Shown piece after piece: positions 51,643 through 61,913 of a stretch of DNA of 64,000 bases (position 1 is its first letter; the number at the start of each line of letters is the position of its first letter). Source of the stretch: Pycnopodia helianthoides (Eukaryota > Echinodermata > Asteroidea > Forcipulatida > Asteriidae). Location: NCBI GenBank assembly GCA_032158295.1, contig CM063246.1:12277608-12341607 (forward strand), in the 5' to 3' direction. The position numbers were made by a program, and so were the translations under genes. Below the pieces are notes generated by a model. It saw only the letters and a program-made list of their open reading frames with translations. It searched no databases and had not been told where the DNA came from.

Positions 51643-53160
51643 CATGTGCCTGCATCATAGAGTTCAGGAAGTGTTATGGCATTTTAAGTATTAAGTTTAC
51701 AATGCTTCAAAAACAGTTTACTATACTGAACACAACAGATGAAAAAGAAAGAAAATTACTTACTTTTTCTATCTGCCTTTTTGGGACATCTGCATTAGAG
51801 ACAAGTAGTTTGTACAGTTGTTGATGTTCATCTCTTTGCCTCAGATGTTTGCTTACTTGATGGGTTAGCTAGATGTCATTAGAGAATGGCATATCTTTCT
51901 GTATGCAGGGAAAAAATAATAATTAAATATCAATGAAATTAAGATGCATATTACCAGCACTCTGTCAGCTTTTGATGAGAACATTGCTGTAAGAGGTACA
52001 TTTTGCACTTATCTTGGGAAACGCTAGGCCTCGTACAAAGTCCAATTGATTTTTGTGATCTTTTGTGATTTTTGTGGTCACCTTTTAAAAAATTCGGTTT
52101 TATTTTATTTACAAGTTTTTTTTGGAGGGTATGTGAGTAAAAATGATATTTAGTAAAAAGGACTACTGGAAACATGTTCAGCTCAAACCTCAAATTCTTG
52201 GTAAAATAATTACAAATGTTGACTGACTTTTATACAATGACTTGCTCAGGAACTTGATGATGTTTGTACTATCAAGCGTTTGTTTAAAGCAATTGTCATA
52301 ATTCAAACAAAAAGCAACACCAATATTTAAAAGAGGGGGAACCCCACCCCCCCCTCTTCAAAATATATATTCCAAAGTCACCCACACAATCAGGTAGGGA
52401 CTGAAAACCCTATCCGCTAAGTGCCCCCGTTGGGATTCAAACTGGGGTCCTAGAAGTGGAAGGCAAGAAAAGACACCACTACACCAACCCCACCACCCTC
52501 TCATCATCTGGGTTAAGGCATGTGCCTGCATCATAGAGTTCAAGGAGTGTTGATGCATAATAAAGTATTATGTGTACAGTGCTTTGACAACAGGTGAAAA
52601 AGAAAGAAAATTTGGAAATTACTTACTTTTTTTGATTGCCTTTTTTTGGACATCTTTATTAGAGACAAGTTGTTTTACAGTTGATGATGTTCATCTCTTT
52701 GCCTCAGATGTTTGCTTAGTTGATGGGTTGGCTAGATGTCATTGGAGATCGGCATGTCTTCCTGTATGCAGAATAACCCAAAATTTAAATATCAACAAAT
52801 TAAGATGTAAATTACAGGCACCCTGTCAGCTTTTGCTGGGAACATTGCTGTAAGAGGTACATTTTGTCTTTATCTTGGGAAACGGTAGGCATCGTACACA
52901 GTCAATTAATTTTTGTGATCAAGGTCACCTTTTAAAAAATTAAGTTTAATTTTTTTTACAAGTTTTCTTTGTGGGTATGTGAGAATGAAGGACTATTTAA
53001 AACAAATTCAGCTCTAACCTCACTTATCAGTAAATTACAAATGTTGACTGCATTTTATATTATATCTTGCAAGTTGATGATGCTTGTAAGTTGTGTTATC
53101 AAGCATTTGTCTAAAGCAAGTCAGAATTTAAAAGAATGCATTACCAAACGTTACAACTCC
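51637..53160 (+). repeat. Satellite B, distal diverged units
   Basis: The array resumes after the 49.9-51.6 kb insertion with two more diverged units (landmark copies near 51,870 and 52,740). A decayed tail ends about 53,160. Divergence increases outward, as expected at a satellite edge. Confidence 0.8.
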
Positions 53161-53199
53161 TTGGTATTGGGAATCCCTTCAAACTCTAGAGGCTCAGAA

Positions 53200-53430
53200 T
53201 CGTTGTGCCTTTCAGACAATGTGGAACAATAATGTGCTTGGTTATTTTACAAGGAAATTTTTACCTTTTTACTGGAGAGGGCAGTTCCTTTATACCTGGC
53301 TGATCATTATGCAGATCTCAGAAATCTACTTGTTGATGGGTAGATCTCTGTTGAAATGGCAAGGCCTACACAATAAACAAAATATAATTTACCAACAGTC
53401 AAGTAAAATAATAACAAATTAAATGTATTC
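53200..53430 (+). pseudogene. Decayed ABC-transporter NBD exon (signature to D-loop), best preserved copy
   Basis: TTTACTGGAGAGGGCAG resembles LSGGQ codons with one extra base. CTGGCTGATCATTATGCAGAT can be read LA(RA)xYAD, then CAGAAATCTACTTGTTGATG gives EIYLL(D), then GGTAGAT gives VD. The known ABCC pattern is LSGGQ--R--LARA-Y-DA-IYLLDDPLSAVD. At least two frameshifts and loss of DDPLSA make it non-functional. The 3' flank (AAGTAAAATAATAACAAATT) also matches the A spacer on the opposite strand, so the homologous block is about 200 bp. Confidence 0.5.
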
Positions 53431-53719
53431 AGGACAAATTGAGTTTGCCTCCGAAAAACACGCTAAGCAAAACAAATATTCCAAAATATTACGTTTTAAA
53501 AACAAAAATCTGTATAAAAGTTTAGTCCCTAGAGTATGGTGGTATTAGAGGTATCATGTGTATGGAGCCTACAGTGCGGAAAAAAACCCAAAATGTACTA
53601 TGATTACGTACAAAAATATTAGGCCCTATACAAAAACCCGAAAAGCATCATAAAAAATGATTTATCTATACTTTTACATCAGCTTTAGATATCTGTTGAT
53701 ATTGGGGTAAACATTGGGC

Positions 53720-53830
53720 TGATAAATAAGCACCAGCAGCTCTCAGGCATCTACGCTTTGGACAGGTACATGTAGATATCACTGGACAATAATAATGAAT
53801 GGCATGCCTCTCTTTGCAGATGGAAAAAAT
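53720..53830 (+). pseudogene. Decayed ABC NBD fragment (Walker B/D-loop like)
   Basis: AGCTCTCAGGCATCTACGCT reads LSGIYALD, followed after a gap by GTAGATATCACTGGA (VDITG) and GGCATGCCTCTCTTTGCAG. An in-frame stop and TAATAATAATGA insertion disrupt it. Sister of the 14.8 kb minus-strand fragment. Confidence 0.4.
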
Positions 53831-53928
53831 GAATTAGTGTCAAACTTTGACCTCCACTATTTGTCCATCTCATTTGCCTTATAAATTTGTTAGAAAGATA
53901 TATGATTTACTGCCACTGTCTGACTACA

Positions 53929-53981
53929 GGTTGCTCAACTTCAAGGAGATGCAGAAATAGTGTCCAGCATTTGTCAAAGAG
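53929..53981 (+). pseudogene. Possible further ABC exon remnant
   Basis: Bounded by CTGACTACAG and a GTAAAATG donor-like site; one frame reads AQLQGDAEIVSSICQRG. It recalls the ABCC stretch L-QLP-GD-TEIGERG just before LSGGQ. Short and weak; chance is quite possible. Confidence 0.2.
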
Positions 53982-54439
53982 GTAAAATGCACATTTTGTG
54001 TCCATTACTTCCTGAAAGTACTGTGTTTTATAAGTTTGAAAACTAACGATAGTCAGGCAACCTCACACCCGTCCTTTATCATTTAATTCCCAATAATATT
54101 CCTCAACACACTGTTTTGCAGTGTTTGCCTTGTAAAATGAAGTGTTTTTCTGCTTATATAGACCGAGGTTGTACACTAAGTAGGAGTTACTGAACCCAGC
54201 AATATTTTTGTTTAAACTTTGGACATTAGGCCTACCTGGTGTTTGCCAGAAACCTTAAAAAAGGCGTTGTTGGTCGCTAACTTCATGAACTTGGACATTA
54301 CTGTAGCACTAGCCTAGAATTAAGTAGTACACAAGTCATCTCTGCTTGTATAAAACAAAATTGTCAACGAACTCGAAATGAGGTTTCTGAACCCCAAACA
54401 CTTCATTAACTTTGGACATTATCTGACGCATGTAAGCAC
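53982..54439. other. Unannotated DNA
   Basis: The phrase TTTGGACATTA recurs three times (54,220-54,420) in a loose duplication; nothing else recognised. Confidence 0.35.
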
Positions 54440-55250
54440 GCACTCACAGGCCCGTTCCTTCTACTTCAGAGGTGTATTTGCATTCTTTCCTTGTTGGTGC
54501 TTCGAAAGAATCATCAATTAATACTAAAAATTCAGCTTCTACAAAATTGAAGCAACCATGCTTTTTAGTTTTATACCCCGCATAGTCCAAATACCGAAAG
54601 CAAGTCAGTACTGGATTTTTTTTTCTTTTGGCACTTTGTGCTGAAAACACCAGAATTTCTTCAAAATATGCGAGCACAAATCCTGCTCATGACTATTCTT
54701 TAGAGAAGAAAATGCTCAACTCACCATTGTACTTCTCTCGGTAGTTTATCCTCGGAATTGCGGTTGAATTCCCAAATTTGTTGGAGGAAAATGCATCGAG
54801 ACTTGTCAAATTCATCAATTTTTCTTCAACACACGAGCAGCCGACAACATCACCTCATGGTTTTTGCGACCCTGGCTTAACATTTGCATAACAAAGCATC
54901 GAACTTCTCTTTGGCCAATTATAATGGAGTTGTGTTTTAGGGGATGAGACTATTAATTTTGAAGGGGATGTTCACTCGCAAAACACATGAGGTGCAATTG
55001 TTTAATCATTAAATAAATGTTAACCCGGCGGGATTTTGATTGATGGTGATGCTGCTTTTATGAAGAGAGCGATATCCCTCGAAGAAAATGGAAAACGCGA
55101 AAAGGAGAATTTTATCTCAAGGTATTGAGAATTTAGATTTGATCAATGCCTCCCATACGATAGTACACACATCTTTACTGCAACTGAGAAGTAGGGACCA
55201 CTGTTATTGAATGAGGTAATGAGAAATTAAAAGCTGATCAATTGAATTAG
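54440..55250 (-). repeat. Dispersed element X, right copy (inverted relative to 13.1 kb)
   Basis: Reverse complement shares blocks in the same order as 13,080-13,800: GATCAATTG and CTCATTACCTC; AATCCCGCCGGGTTAACAT; GTACAATGGTGAGTTGAGCA; TTTGAAGAAATTCTGGTGTT followed by TTCAGCACAAAGTGCC. Divergence is substantial with indels. Confidence 0.55.
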
Positions 55251-55659
55251 ATACTTGTAAGGTTTTTTTGTTTTTTTTCACTAGGAACATATTGGTTTTT
55301 TTTAATCGAAGATTTCTTGTACTTTGGATAAATATAATTTTGGTCTCTATATTATATGTTTACATTTGTAACAGTTTCATCCCAATACCGTTTCATCCCA
55401 GTAGGATTGCGTGTCATTGATCATGTGGATCGCGGTACGTATCAGGAGATTTTAGTGAGTTTCCGAAAATAGTTTAATTTATACAGGGAATTCAGTATAG
55501 CGTCCCAGACCTACCTTTGGCAAGGGAGTTTATGAAAGATTCTTCTCTGTAGTCTGAGTATGAAATAGAAGACAAATTTTTTCCCGTTAAAATAATCTTA
55601 TGAATGCAGGATTTTCGAAGAGAGTAAATCGAACTAAAGTAATGATATATTTCTATTTA

Positions 55660-55802
55660 GGAAAAATAAACCAAGGAATATTATTGGCAAACAAGAAGTT
55701 TAGGAAAGATGAATCAAATTTTCAATGCATATTATATGTATTAAAATCGATTTGAAAATAGACACCGTGGTCAGGCACGAGAGAAAGTTCCCGGTTTCAC
55801 AA
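55660..55802 (+). repeat. Half copy of the 441-590 palindrome next to BPHL
   Basis: AAGGAATATTATTGGCAAAC, AGGAAAGATGAAT and ATTAAAATCGATTTGAAAAT through GTCAGGCACGAGAGAAAGTT match the inverted right half of the element at 441-660. It ends about 200 bp before the BPHL start codon. Confidence 0.7.
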
Positions 55803-56009
55803 GGCCTTGCCGTTGACAAGGTTTGCCGCATCGTCGTCGAAAGTTACCGCAAGGCTCTTGAGGGCGTACTTGTTCGTTGTTGAAGAAAACAATATTTTGA
55901 TAAATACGCGACAGACATTTTGCTATTTTGCCCTTCTAGTTCTAGAAGTTCTACCATACACAGGAGCCGCACGTCGTATACAGAGCAGCCACAAGTCAAA
56001 CTTGTTATC

Positions 56010-59000
56010 ATGGCTGCGTACCTTTTCCGTCTCTCAGCAAAATCTGGAACTGCTTCCTACAAAAACATCCTTCAGTCTTGTGGAAGGACATTGCAGACGA
56101 TAATGGCAAGAAAATGGTCCAGGTAAACTCAGTCAGTAAAAGTGAAACCATTGATTGAGCAAGCAACAGACTGATCCCGAGTTTCATTTCATTAGTGGAT
56201 ATGTGTGCTATCTCCGGGGTATACTTATTTTATTCTCTGTGTGATTTGATATTTTGCAGCGAAGTAAGCAAAGTTACTGTAAATGGTGTACAGCTCCATT
56301 GTGATCAGACAGGCAAAGGAAACCATCCTGTGTTACTCATCCCTGGGGCAGTGGGTAAGATATTTATTAAACTTGATTAAAAAATTACCCTTCTTAAAAA
56401 GAATTATCTAGCCCTTTGATGACTGTCTCCCCATTTTGTCAATATCATTGTCCGGCCGGGCCGGGGGTGCCAGTCAGAACTGCCATTGAGCCAGGGACCA
56501 CACCCAAGTTTACGATACAACCTGGGAAGCGGCAGCAGAGGGATCACCAATACACTGGCAGTTACAGGATTCTGACTGGCACCCCCAAACAAAGATATTG
56601 ACAAAATTAGGGAGAACGCCAACATAGGGCTAGATAGCTCAATTGGTAGAGCGCCAGCAAAATAATTATGAGGTTATTGAATATTGGTTTGAATCTCACT
56701 GTAGTTAAATTTTCTTTGTTCAACCCCAAATTCCTAGTGGTTTATTACCTGATAATTTTAAATTGTAAAATTTATAGTATTTCTTGCATTAAATTCATGG
56801 TACTTTTGATATCAAACTTTGAATTGACAATTTCCAATATTTACCTAAAACTGCTGTTTGATTGTCATTGCAGGATCAGGAGCATCAGACCTAGGACCAC
56901 AGTTCAAAGGCTTAGATAAAGACAAGTATAAACTGGTGACCTTTGACCCTAGAGGCTATGGTAAATCAAGACCACCACAAAGAGATTTTCCTTTGGATTT
57001 TTACCGACGAGATGCCAAAGATGCTGCAGACCTCATGGCTGTAAGTGCAAATATATCAAACCCTGGCTACTTGTGAAATCAGTTGTAAATATTAAGTTGA
57101 GACGATTTTGGCAGTAGACCATTATTATGCTGCCACCATTTTGGTTATGTTCCAAGTATCTAATAACATTAATGAATGCTAATATTCATTGTATAAAAAG
57201 GAACCAGACTGTTTGTCTTTCCAGCCGCGGTTTAGTTACGTTGATTTGAAAGGGATATTGGTCTATAAATAGTATTTTTGGAAAATGGCCACCGAAAAGG
57301 TTTTATCAGAATCATATGTATTTCTGGTTTGAAACAAAATTATATACTGATATTTTACCTTTACACCAATGTGTGATAAGCAGTGTATGCTCAGTGCTTT
57401 CCAAGTCCTGTGGAAAAAAATCCACAGGCATAGGCCTACTACTTGAGTGGGATTTGAAACCCAGAACCCCCTGCATTCTAGAGCAGATATCGTCATCAAC
57501 ATCACTGGCTGCCCAGACAACTCAGAATTCAGTTCAAAATCATCCTGCTCGGAGAATGATGATTGCAAGCTCAGAATTCATACAAAGTGACTCCACAAAT
57601 ATGTAGAAAAGAGATACACAGAAGAAAATGGGGAAAAAATACTTTGTAAAGTTATTGATTAAGAAGCCTGGAGAGATATGGAATGGCACTTTTGCCATAT
57701 CTGTCAACCCTGTAATGAGGTTCATTGAAAAATTGTTTATTCCTTAATGGCATACTATGTGTGAGCATGCCTGGTTGCTTTCTTACAGGTCCTTGGACAT
57801 GACAGGTACTCTGTTCTCGGATGGAGTGACGGTGGTATTGTAGGCATCATCATGGCAGCTATGTATCCGGATCATGTACAGAAACTACTAGTGTGGGGAT
57901 GCAATGCATATGTCACTGAAAAAGATATGAAACTTTATGAGGGTATGTATGTGGGGTCTCATGGGTGAGCTGGCTAATGCGCCATACTCAAGCTCTGATG
58001 ACTAATGCACCAGACTCAAGCTCTGATGGCTAAGTCATCAGGGTGTGGGTTTGAGTCCCTGTTATGACACTTGTGCAAGGCACTTATTTTCGACTGTGGG
58101 TAAACGGGCACCTGTGAGGTTAGAGATGGTTCTTGTGATTGATTTAGCTTGATGCGCTACTTACTTGGCAGCATAGGCTGTATACTCCCTGGGAGCTGAG
58201 ATGATTGAAACCTTTGGGTGATGAGGGAGTAACCCTGGGAATTACACAAATGACAGTAAGGCTCCACTAGTCACTGGCGCCCCAGTCAGCCAAAACAGTT
58301 TGATTGGCAGGAGGGAGGGGTGCTGGAAACTTCAGAACCTAGCACAGACTGTCGGCAAGACTTCTGGAAGCTTGCTACAAAGAACAGATGTCTCCACTAA
58401 TCTGTGAACTTGCGAATAAATGGCCCCCAAACAAGCACATTGTTGTGTAAAAGTCACTATGTGCGGGAACTATCATTTCAACTGTGTTCTTTGTGCTTAG
58501 GGGATTTGGATGGGTCCCCTACGCACAAACTGTTCATCACACTGTTCTTCCCTAATTATTAATTGTGTTGCGATTAATATTAGTAAATGATCTAAGATTT
58601 TTTAGCCAACATCAGAAAATGATTTTCAAAAAATATTGGTTCAACTTTTTTTGTTAAAGATAGACTTCATAAGAGATCATTATGATCATCTCTCAAAAGA
58701 TATGAAAATGAAACAAAATGTGGTACTATTTTTTAAATTTTGTATAAAGCAACAAGAGACATCTCAAAGTGGAGTGAGAGGATGCGTGCTCCAATGGAAG
58801 AGATGTACGGCATGGAACACTTCCAGAAGATCTGGAGTGCTTGGATCGACGGTTTGATAAACATCATGGTGGAGAACCGGATGGATTTATGTATGGGCGA
58901 TTGCAGAAAGATCACCTGCCCAACGCTGATCATACACGGGGAGAAAGACACCATGGTGCCCATCGAACACCCGCATTACTTGAATCAGAACATCAGAGGA

Positions 59001-59825
59001 TCAAGGTGGGCTGCTGATTATTTTGTTTTATTCATTCATTTGTTCATTCACTATCGTGATGACTTGATGGGTTGTCCCGATCTGTCTCTATCAAGCATAG
59101 TGTTTGAGAGAGACGGACCGCTTAGACCAGTGTCAGCCTCGATTGAAGATTTTAAGGTCATGTTGGGACCGATCTGTCTCTACAATGAGGGGCATCAGGT
59201 TTCCACAGAAAGACACTTTTAGTTGGCTTTATTTTGTTGGCTGATTTTATTTTTTAGAACCTTGAATTCCTCCAAAATCCTACTCAGTAAGTTGTCTGAC
59301 TTTGTAGGATACAGGTAATGTAGGCCCAGATTATGATGGCTTCCCTACTGTAAGACCATGCAATACCATCCACTGTGGTTTTGATTGGTAGATGGACTAT
59401 GCCAGCCAGCAATATAATATCATGTGGTGAATCTACTACACAGTACACAGTCAACCCTCCCACTGCTTGACCATTCATAACCATCCACTGTGGTTTGGAT
59501 TGATGGATAGACTGTGCCAGCCAGCAATATGATATCATTAGTGAATCTACTACACAGTAGTCAGTTCACCCTCCCACTGTCTGACCATTCGTTACCATCC
59601 ACTGTGGTTTTGATTGATTGATACTTGATAGATTATGCCAGCTTGCCATAGGACTGTCCGGGTTGTTTGTGAATGGCCAACACTAAAAATAAAAATGTGC
59701 TTTAATCAACTTCCTTTCGCAGAGTGCTGATGATGGCAGAGGGGAAACATAACCTCCACATGCGCTACGCAGAAGAATTCAACAAACACGCCGAGACTTT
59801 CTTGGACAGCTCAAATGCCTCTTAA
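56010..59825 (+). CDS. BPHL: Valacyclovir hydrolase / biphenyl hydrolase-like protein, complete, six coding exons
   Basis: Alpha/beta-hydrolase that in the known family hydrolyses alpha-amino acid esters, including nucleoside prodrugs, and is mitochondrial in human. Coding exons read directly from GT-AG junctions with matching phases: 56010-56122, 56260-56354, 56874-57040, 57789-57942, 58750-59005, 59723-59825 (888 nt, 295 aa plus stop; human is about 291 aa). Residues 1-38 contain no Asp or Glu and several Arg/Lys, as in a mitochondrial presequence. The core starts at VTVNGVQLH (residues 43-51); FDPRGYGKSRPP is in exon 3. The nucleophile elbow GWSDGG puts Ser138 in exon 4, GEKD puts Asp243 in exon 5, and GKHNLH puts His271 in exon 6. 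Spacings 105 and 28 equal those of the human triad (Ser122, Asp227, His255), and Asp139 matches the human substrate-amine-binding Asp123. The Met at 56010 is the first Met in frame in this exon; an upstream non-coding first exon cannot be excluded. Exon model and family call are firm. Confidence 0.95.
56415..56620. repeat. Foldback repeat in BPHL intron 2
   Basis: The left arm (about 56417-56476) contains TTTTGTCAATATCATTG and GGGGGTGCCAGTCAGAA; the right arm (about 56572-56617) contains the inverted forms TTCTGACTGGCACCCCC and AAAGATATTGACAAAA. The arms enclose about 95 bp. It looks like a small palindromic non-autonomous transposon. No convincing target duplication was identified. Confidence 0.6.
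56630..56705 (+). repeat. tRNA-derived SINE head in BPHL intron 2
   Basis: TAGCTCAATTGGTAGAGC resembles a tRNA A box and GGTTTGAATCTCAC a B box about 45 bp later. No acceptor-stem complementarity or proper anticodon arm could be drawn, so this is read as a Pol III SINE head and not a tRNA gene. Confidence 0.5.
57041..57788 (+). other. BPHL intron 3, contains a dispersed repeat
   Basis: About 57,310-57,500 holds a dispersed repeat (GTGTGATAAGCAGTGTATGC, CCACAGGCATAGGCCTACTA, then a tRNA B-box-like segment on the minus strand). The same family lies at 10,048-10,245. The rest of the intron shows nothing recognisable. Confidence 0.55.
57950..58290 (+). repeat. Probable tRNA-derived SINE in BPHL intron 4
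   Basis: GTGAGCTGGCTAATGCGCC followed by GGGTTTGAGTCCCTG gives an A-box/B-box arrangement of the Ser/Leu tRNA type, with a short internal duplication (CAGACTCAAGCTCTGATG-like, twice) between the boxes. The downstream part is an unremarkable body. Decayed and not a functional tRNA. Confidence 0.45.
59335..59645. repeat. Minisatellite in BPHL intron 5, about 2.5-3 copies of about 120 bp
   Basis: The phrase CCATCCACTGTGGTTTTGAT and its variants recur at about 59,368, 59,483 and 59,597, each followed by TAGA(T/C)-G-CTATGCCAGC-like sequence and TGAATCTACTACACAGTA. Tandem repetition is direct; copies differ by small changes. Confidence 0.75.
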
Positions 59826-60307
59826 GAAAGTGAAGTTCATACTCCCTTGGTGAGCTTCCCCCCCCCACATTTATGTTGTTCAAATGTCCATACAAGATTA
59901 ACTGTAACTTTAGAGTTGAGCGACTTTCCTGTATAGAAAGGTCAACATTCTCCTCAAGATTTTTCAAAACTGTGGGGCATTCTGGACCCAGATTTTGCAA
60001 GTTTGGACGAAGTACGCTGCATTGAAAGGAGGTCCTGAGTAATTGTTATACAAGATCTTTATGGTTGTTTTTTTCAAAGCTCTACTATGCAGTCTGGAGC
60101 ATTTTAAGTGTTTATATTTTATAATTTCTTTGAATTTGCAGTCAGCAGCAATTGGCAAGTATTGACCAGTTTCGCTAGCTTGAGTATGAGGAGAACCATG
60201 AATATGAGAAACAGGGAATAAATTTGACCCAAGAGACAAATATTTTTTATGATATCGACAATAATTCTGTCAAAATATGTTTGCTACCAAGCTAAATTAT
60301 ATGCATG

Positions 60308-60365
60308 AATAAAGAATATAGTACATTGTTTTTCAATATCAGTTTTCTTGTATTGATAAAATAAA
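60308..60365 (+). terminator. Candidate BPHL polyadenylation signals
   Basis: AATAAA occurs at 60308-60313 and again at 60360-60365, the first followed by T-rich sequence. They lie about 480 bp after the BPHL stop codon and are the first canonical signals noticed there, giving a 3' UTR of roughly 0.5 kb. Confidence 0.55.
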
Positions 60366-60565
60366 TGTAAATGTAATTAAATTACTTAAATTACAGTTTA
60401 TTTTCACATAGTGAAATTGCTTTCTAAATTGAGAATGAAAATTAATTGCTGCTTGTTTAAATGAAACATTCAATGTTTTTACTATTCCAACCTAAATCCA
60501 TTACTGCCTTGATTTTGAGTAGATGAATTCTAGAAGAATCTTGTAAAAATGTCAGTAATTAGGTT

Positions 60566-60822
60566 TTAAAGGTCAGGTCATAGATTGGTTTTTGTCATCG
60601 TAATGCAGATTTATAGGCAAAATTATAAATAAGGATAGGATAAAATTCACTTGTGAAATTTTCAGCTGAATACAGTGTCTACTTGCCGACGAAAAATAGC
60701 AAAAAACCCTGTCACAGCATTTTTTCTCAAATAGTTTATACTATCAACAGCTCTCACCAAGTATGCTTTGATGGTAATAATTTTTTTTATAGTATTTACC
60801 AATCTATGACCCCACCTTTTAA
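60566..60822. mobile_element. TTAA-flanked MITE between BPHL and TONSL
   Basis: TTAA at 60566-60569 and 60819-60822 flank inverted termini: left AGGTCAGGTCATAGATTGGT, right ACCAATCTATGACCCCACCT. TTAA target duplication points to piggyBac/Kolobok-type mobilisation. No coding capacity. Confidence 0.7.
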
Positions 60823-61913
60823 TGTGTTTATTGACCCCTGGCAGACGCGGAAAGCACCTCACCAAAAAATGTGTCTTCCATTTCCACCATTGTTGTGTAC
60901 TTTCTGACTCTCAAAATGGCGGACAGGATAGGCGCATGTAAAGTGCACTGCATGTCGTGCAAGGGGTCAATCGATAAACTTCTTTTTGTAACCAAAGATT
61001 TAGCCTTTTCTTGTCCAATTAAAAACCACTTTTGTTTATATTGATGTAGACAGGAAGTTGAAATGAAATTCAGGGGCAACGCTTTTTCTCACAAAATAAT
61101 CCCTGGAAGCCTTATTTAGGTAAAAATTAACTTCTGAATTCTAACAAACATTGTCTTCCTGTTTTTTTTTGTCTGCTTTGTTAAAAAATGACTCAAATAA
61201 ATGCTGCATTAACTGAACTTTGATGACTTTGTTTTCCTTTTCTTTTACTTGGACAATTTTCTTTTAAAATTCCTGACGAACCTGCCTGCATTTGGGCTAT
61301 AATTGACCCAGAGCACCTGGCATCATCGCAAGATTAATCTTACATGTGCCATTTTGCGAGTTGGATTCCCGGTGCATTACTGTGCAGTGCGCATCTTAAG
61401 AGATGCCCGTACAGTTAGATGTGCACAATATATTTACACAGCAAACCTTGCGCAGACTGTAGCCGCATGCCAGTGTAACAGGCCAATAACAAATGAGTAG
61501 GACAAGCCTTGTCCTCTTTGGATACAATATTTAAAAAAATCATCTTGTACTGAATAAGCTTTGTGCTGAATACTCCCTGATGAACACATCACAATGAGTC
61601 CTTATGAATGCCCTGTTGTCGTCGTACTCGAACATCAGGATTTGCCCTTAACTTTATCAGTGACTTGCTAGCAGTACCAATTAGCTTGCTGTTTCACTAG
61701 TTTTTTTAAAAAAGTCCATATTTCATATTAGGTAGGGATGCTTTCCACCACTGAACTGGCCAGCAGAACCACTCGGAGAGAGTTTTGACTGGTCCTCAGG
61801 TGTTTTAACTAGAATTTGGCTGAACATGTAGCATGTAACATATTTTACACGATGTCCTCTAGTTGGCATACACTTCAGGTTTTGCAAAAGCATTACAGTC
61901 AGCACTGTTTTAA
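60823..61913. other. Intergenic DNA between BPHL and TONSL
   Basis: No exon, RNA gene or clear repeat recognised. The final part is presumably the TONSL 3' UTR on the minus strand. Confidence 0.4.

Noticed and set aside
54444..54677. 77-codon minus-strand frame in element X
   Set aside because: Corresponding frame is not conserved in the sister copy at 13.6 kb, so it is not supported as a gene.
56630..56705. Functional tRNA gene
   Set aside because: A and B boxes are visible but the acceptor stem and anticodon arm do not form; fits a SINE head inside an intron.
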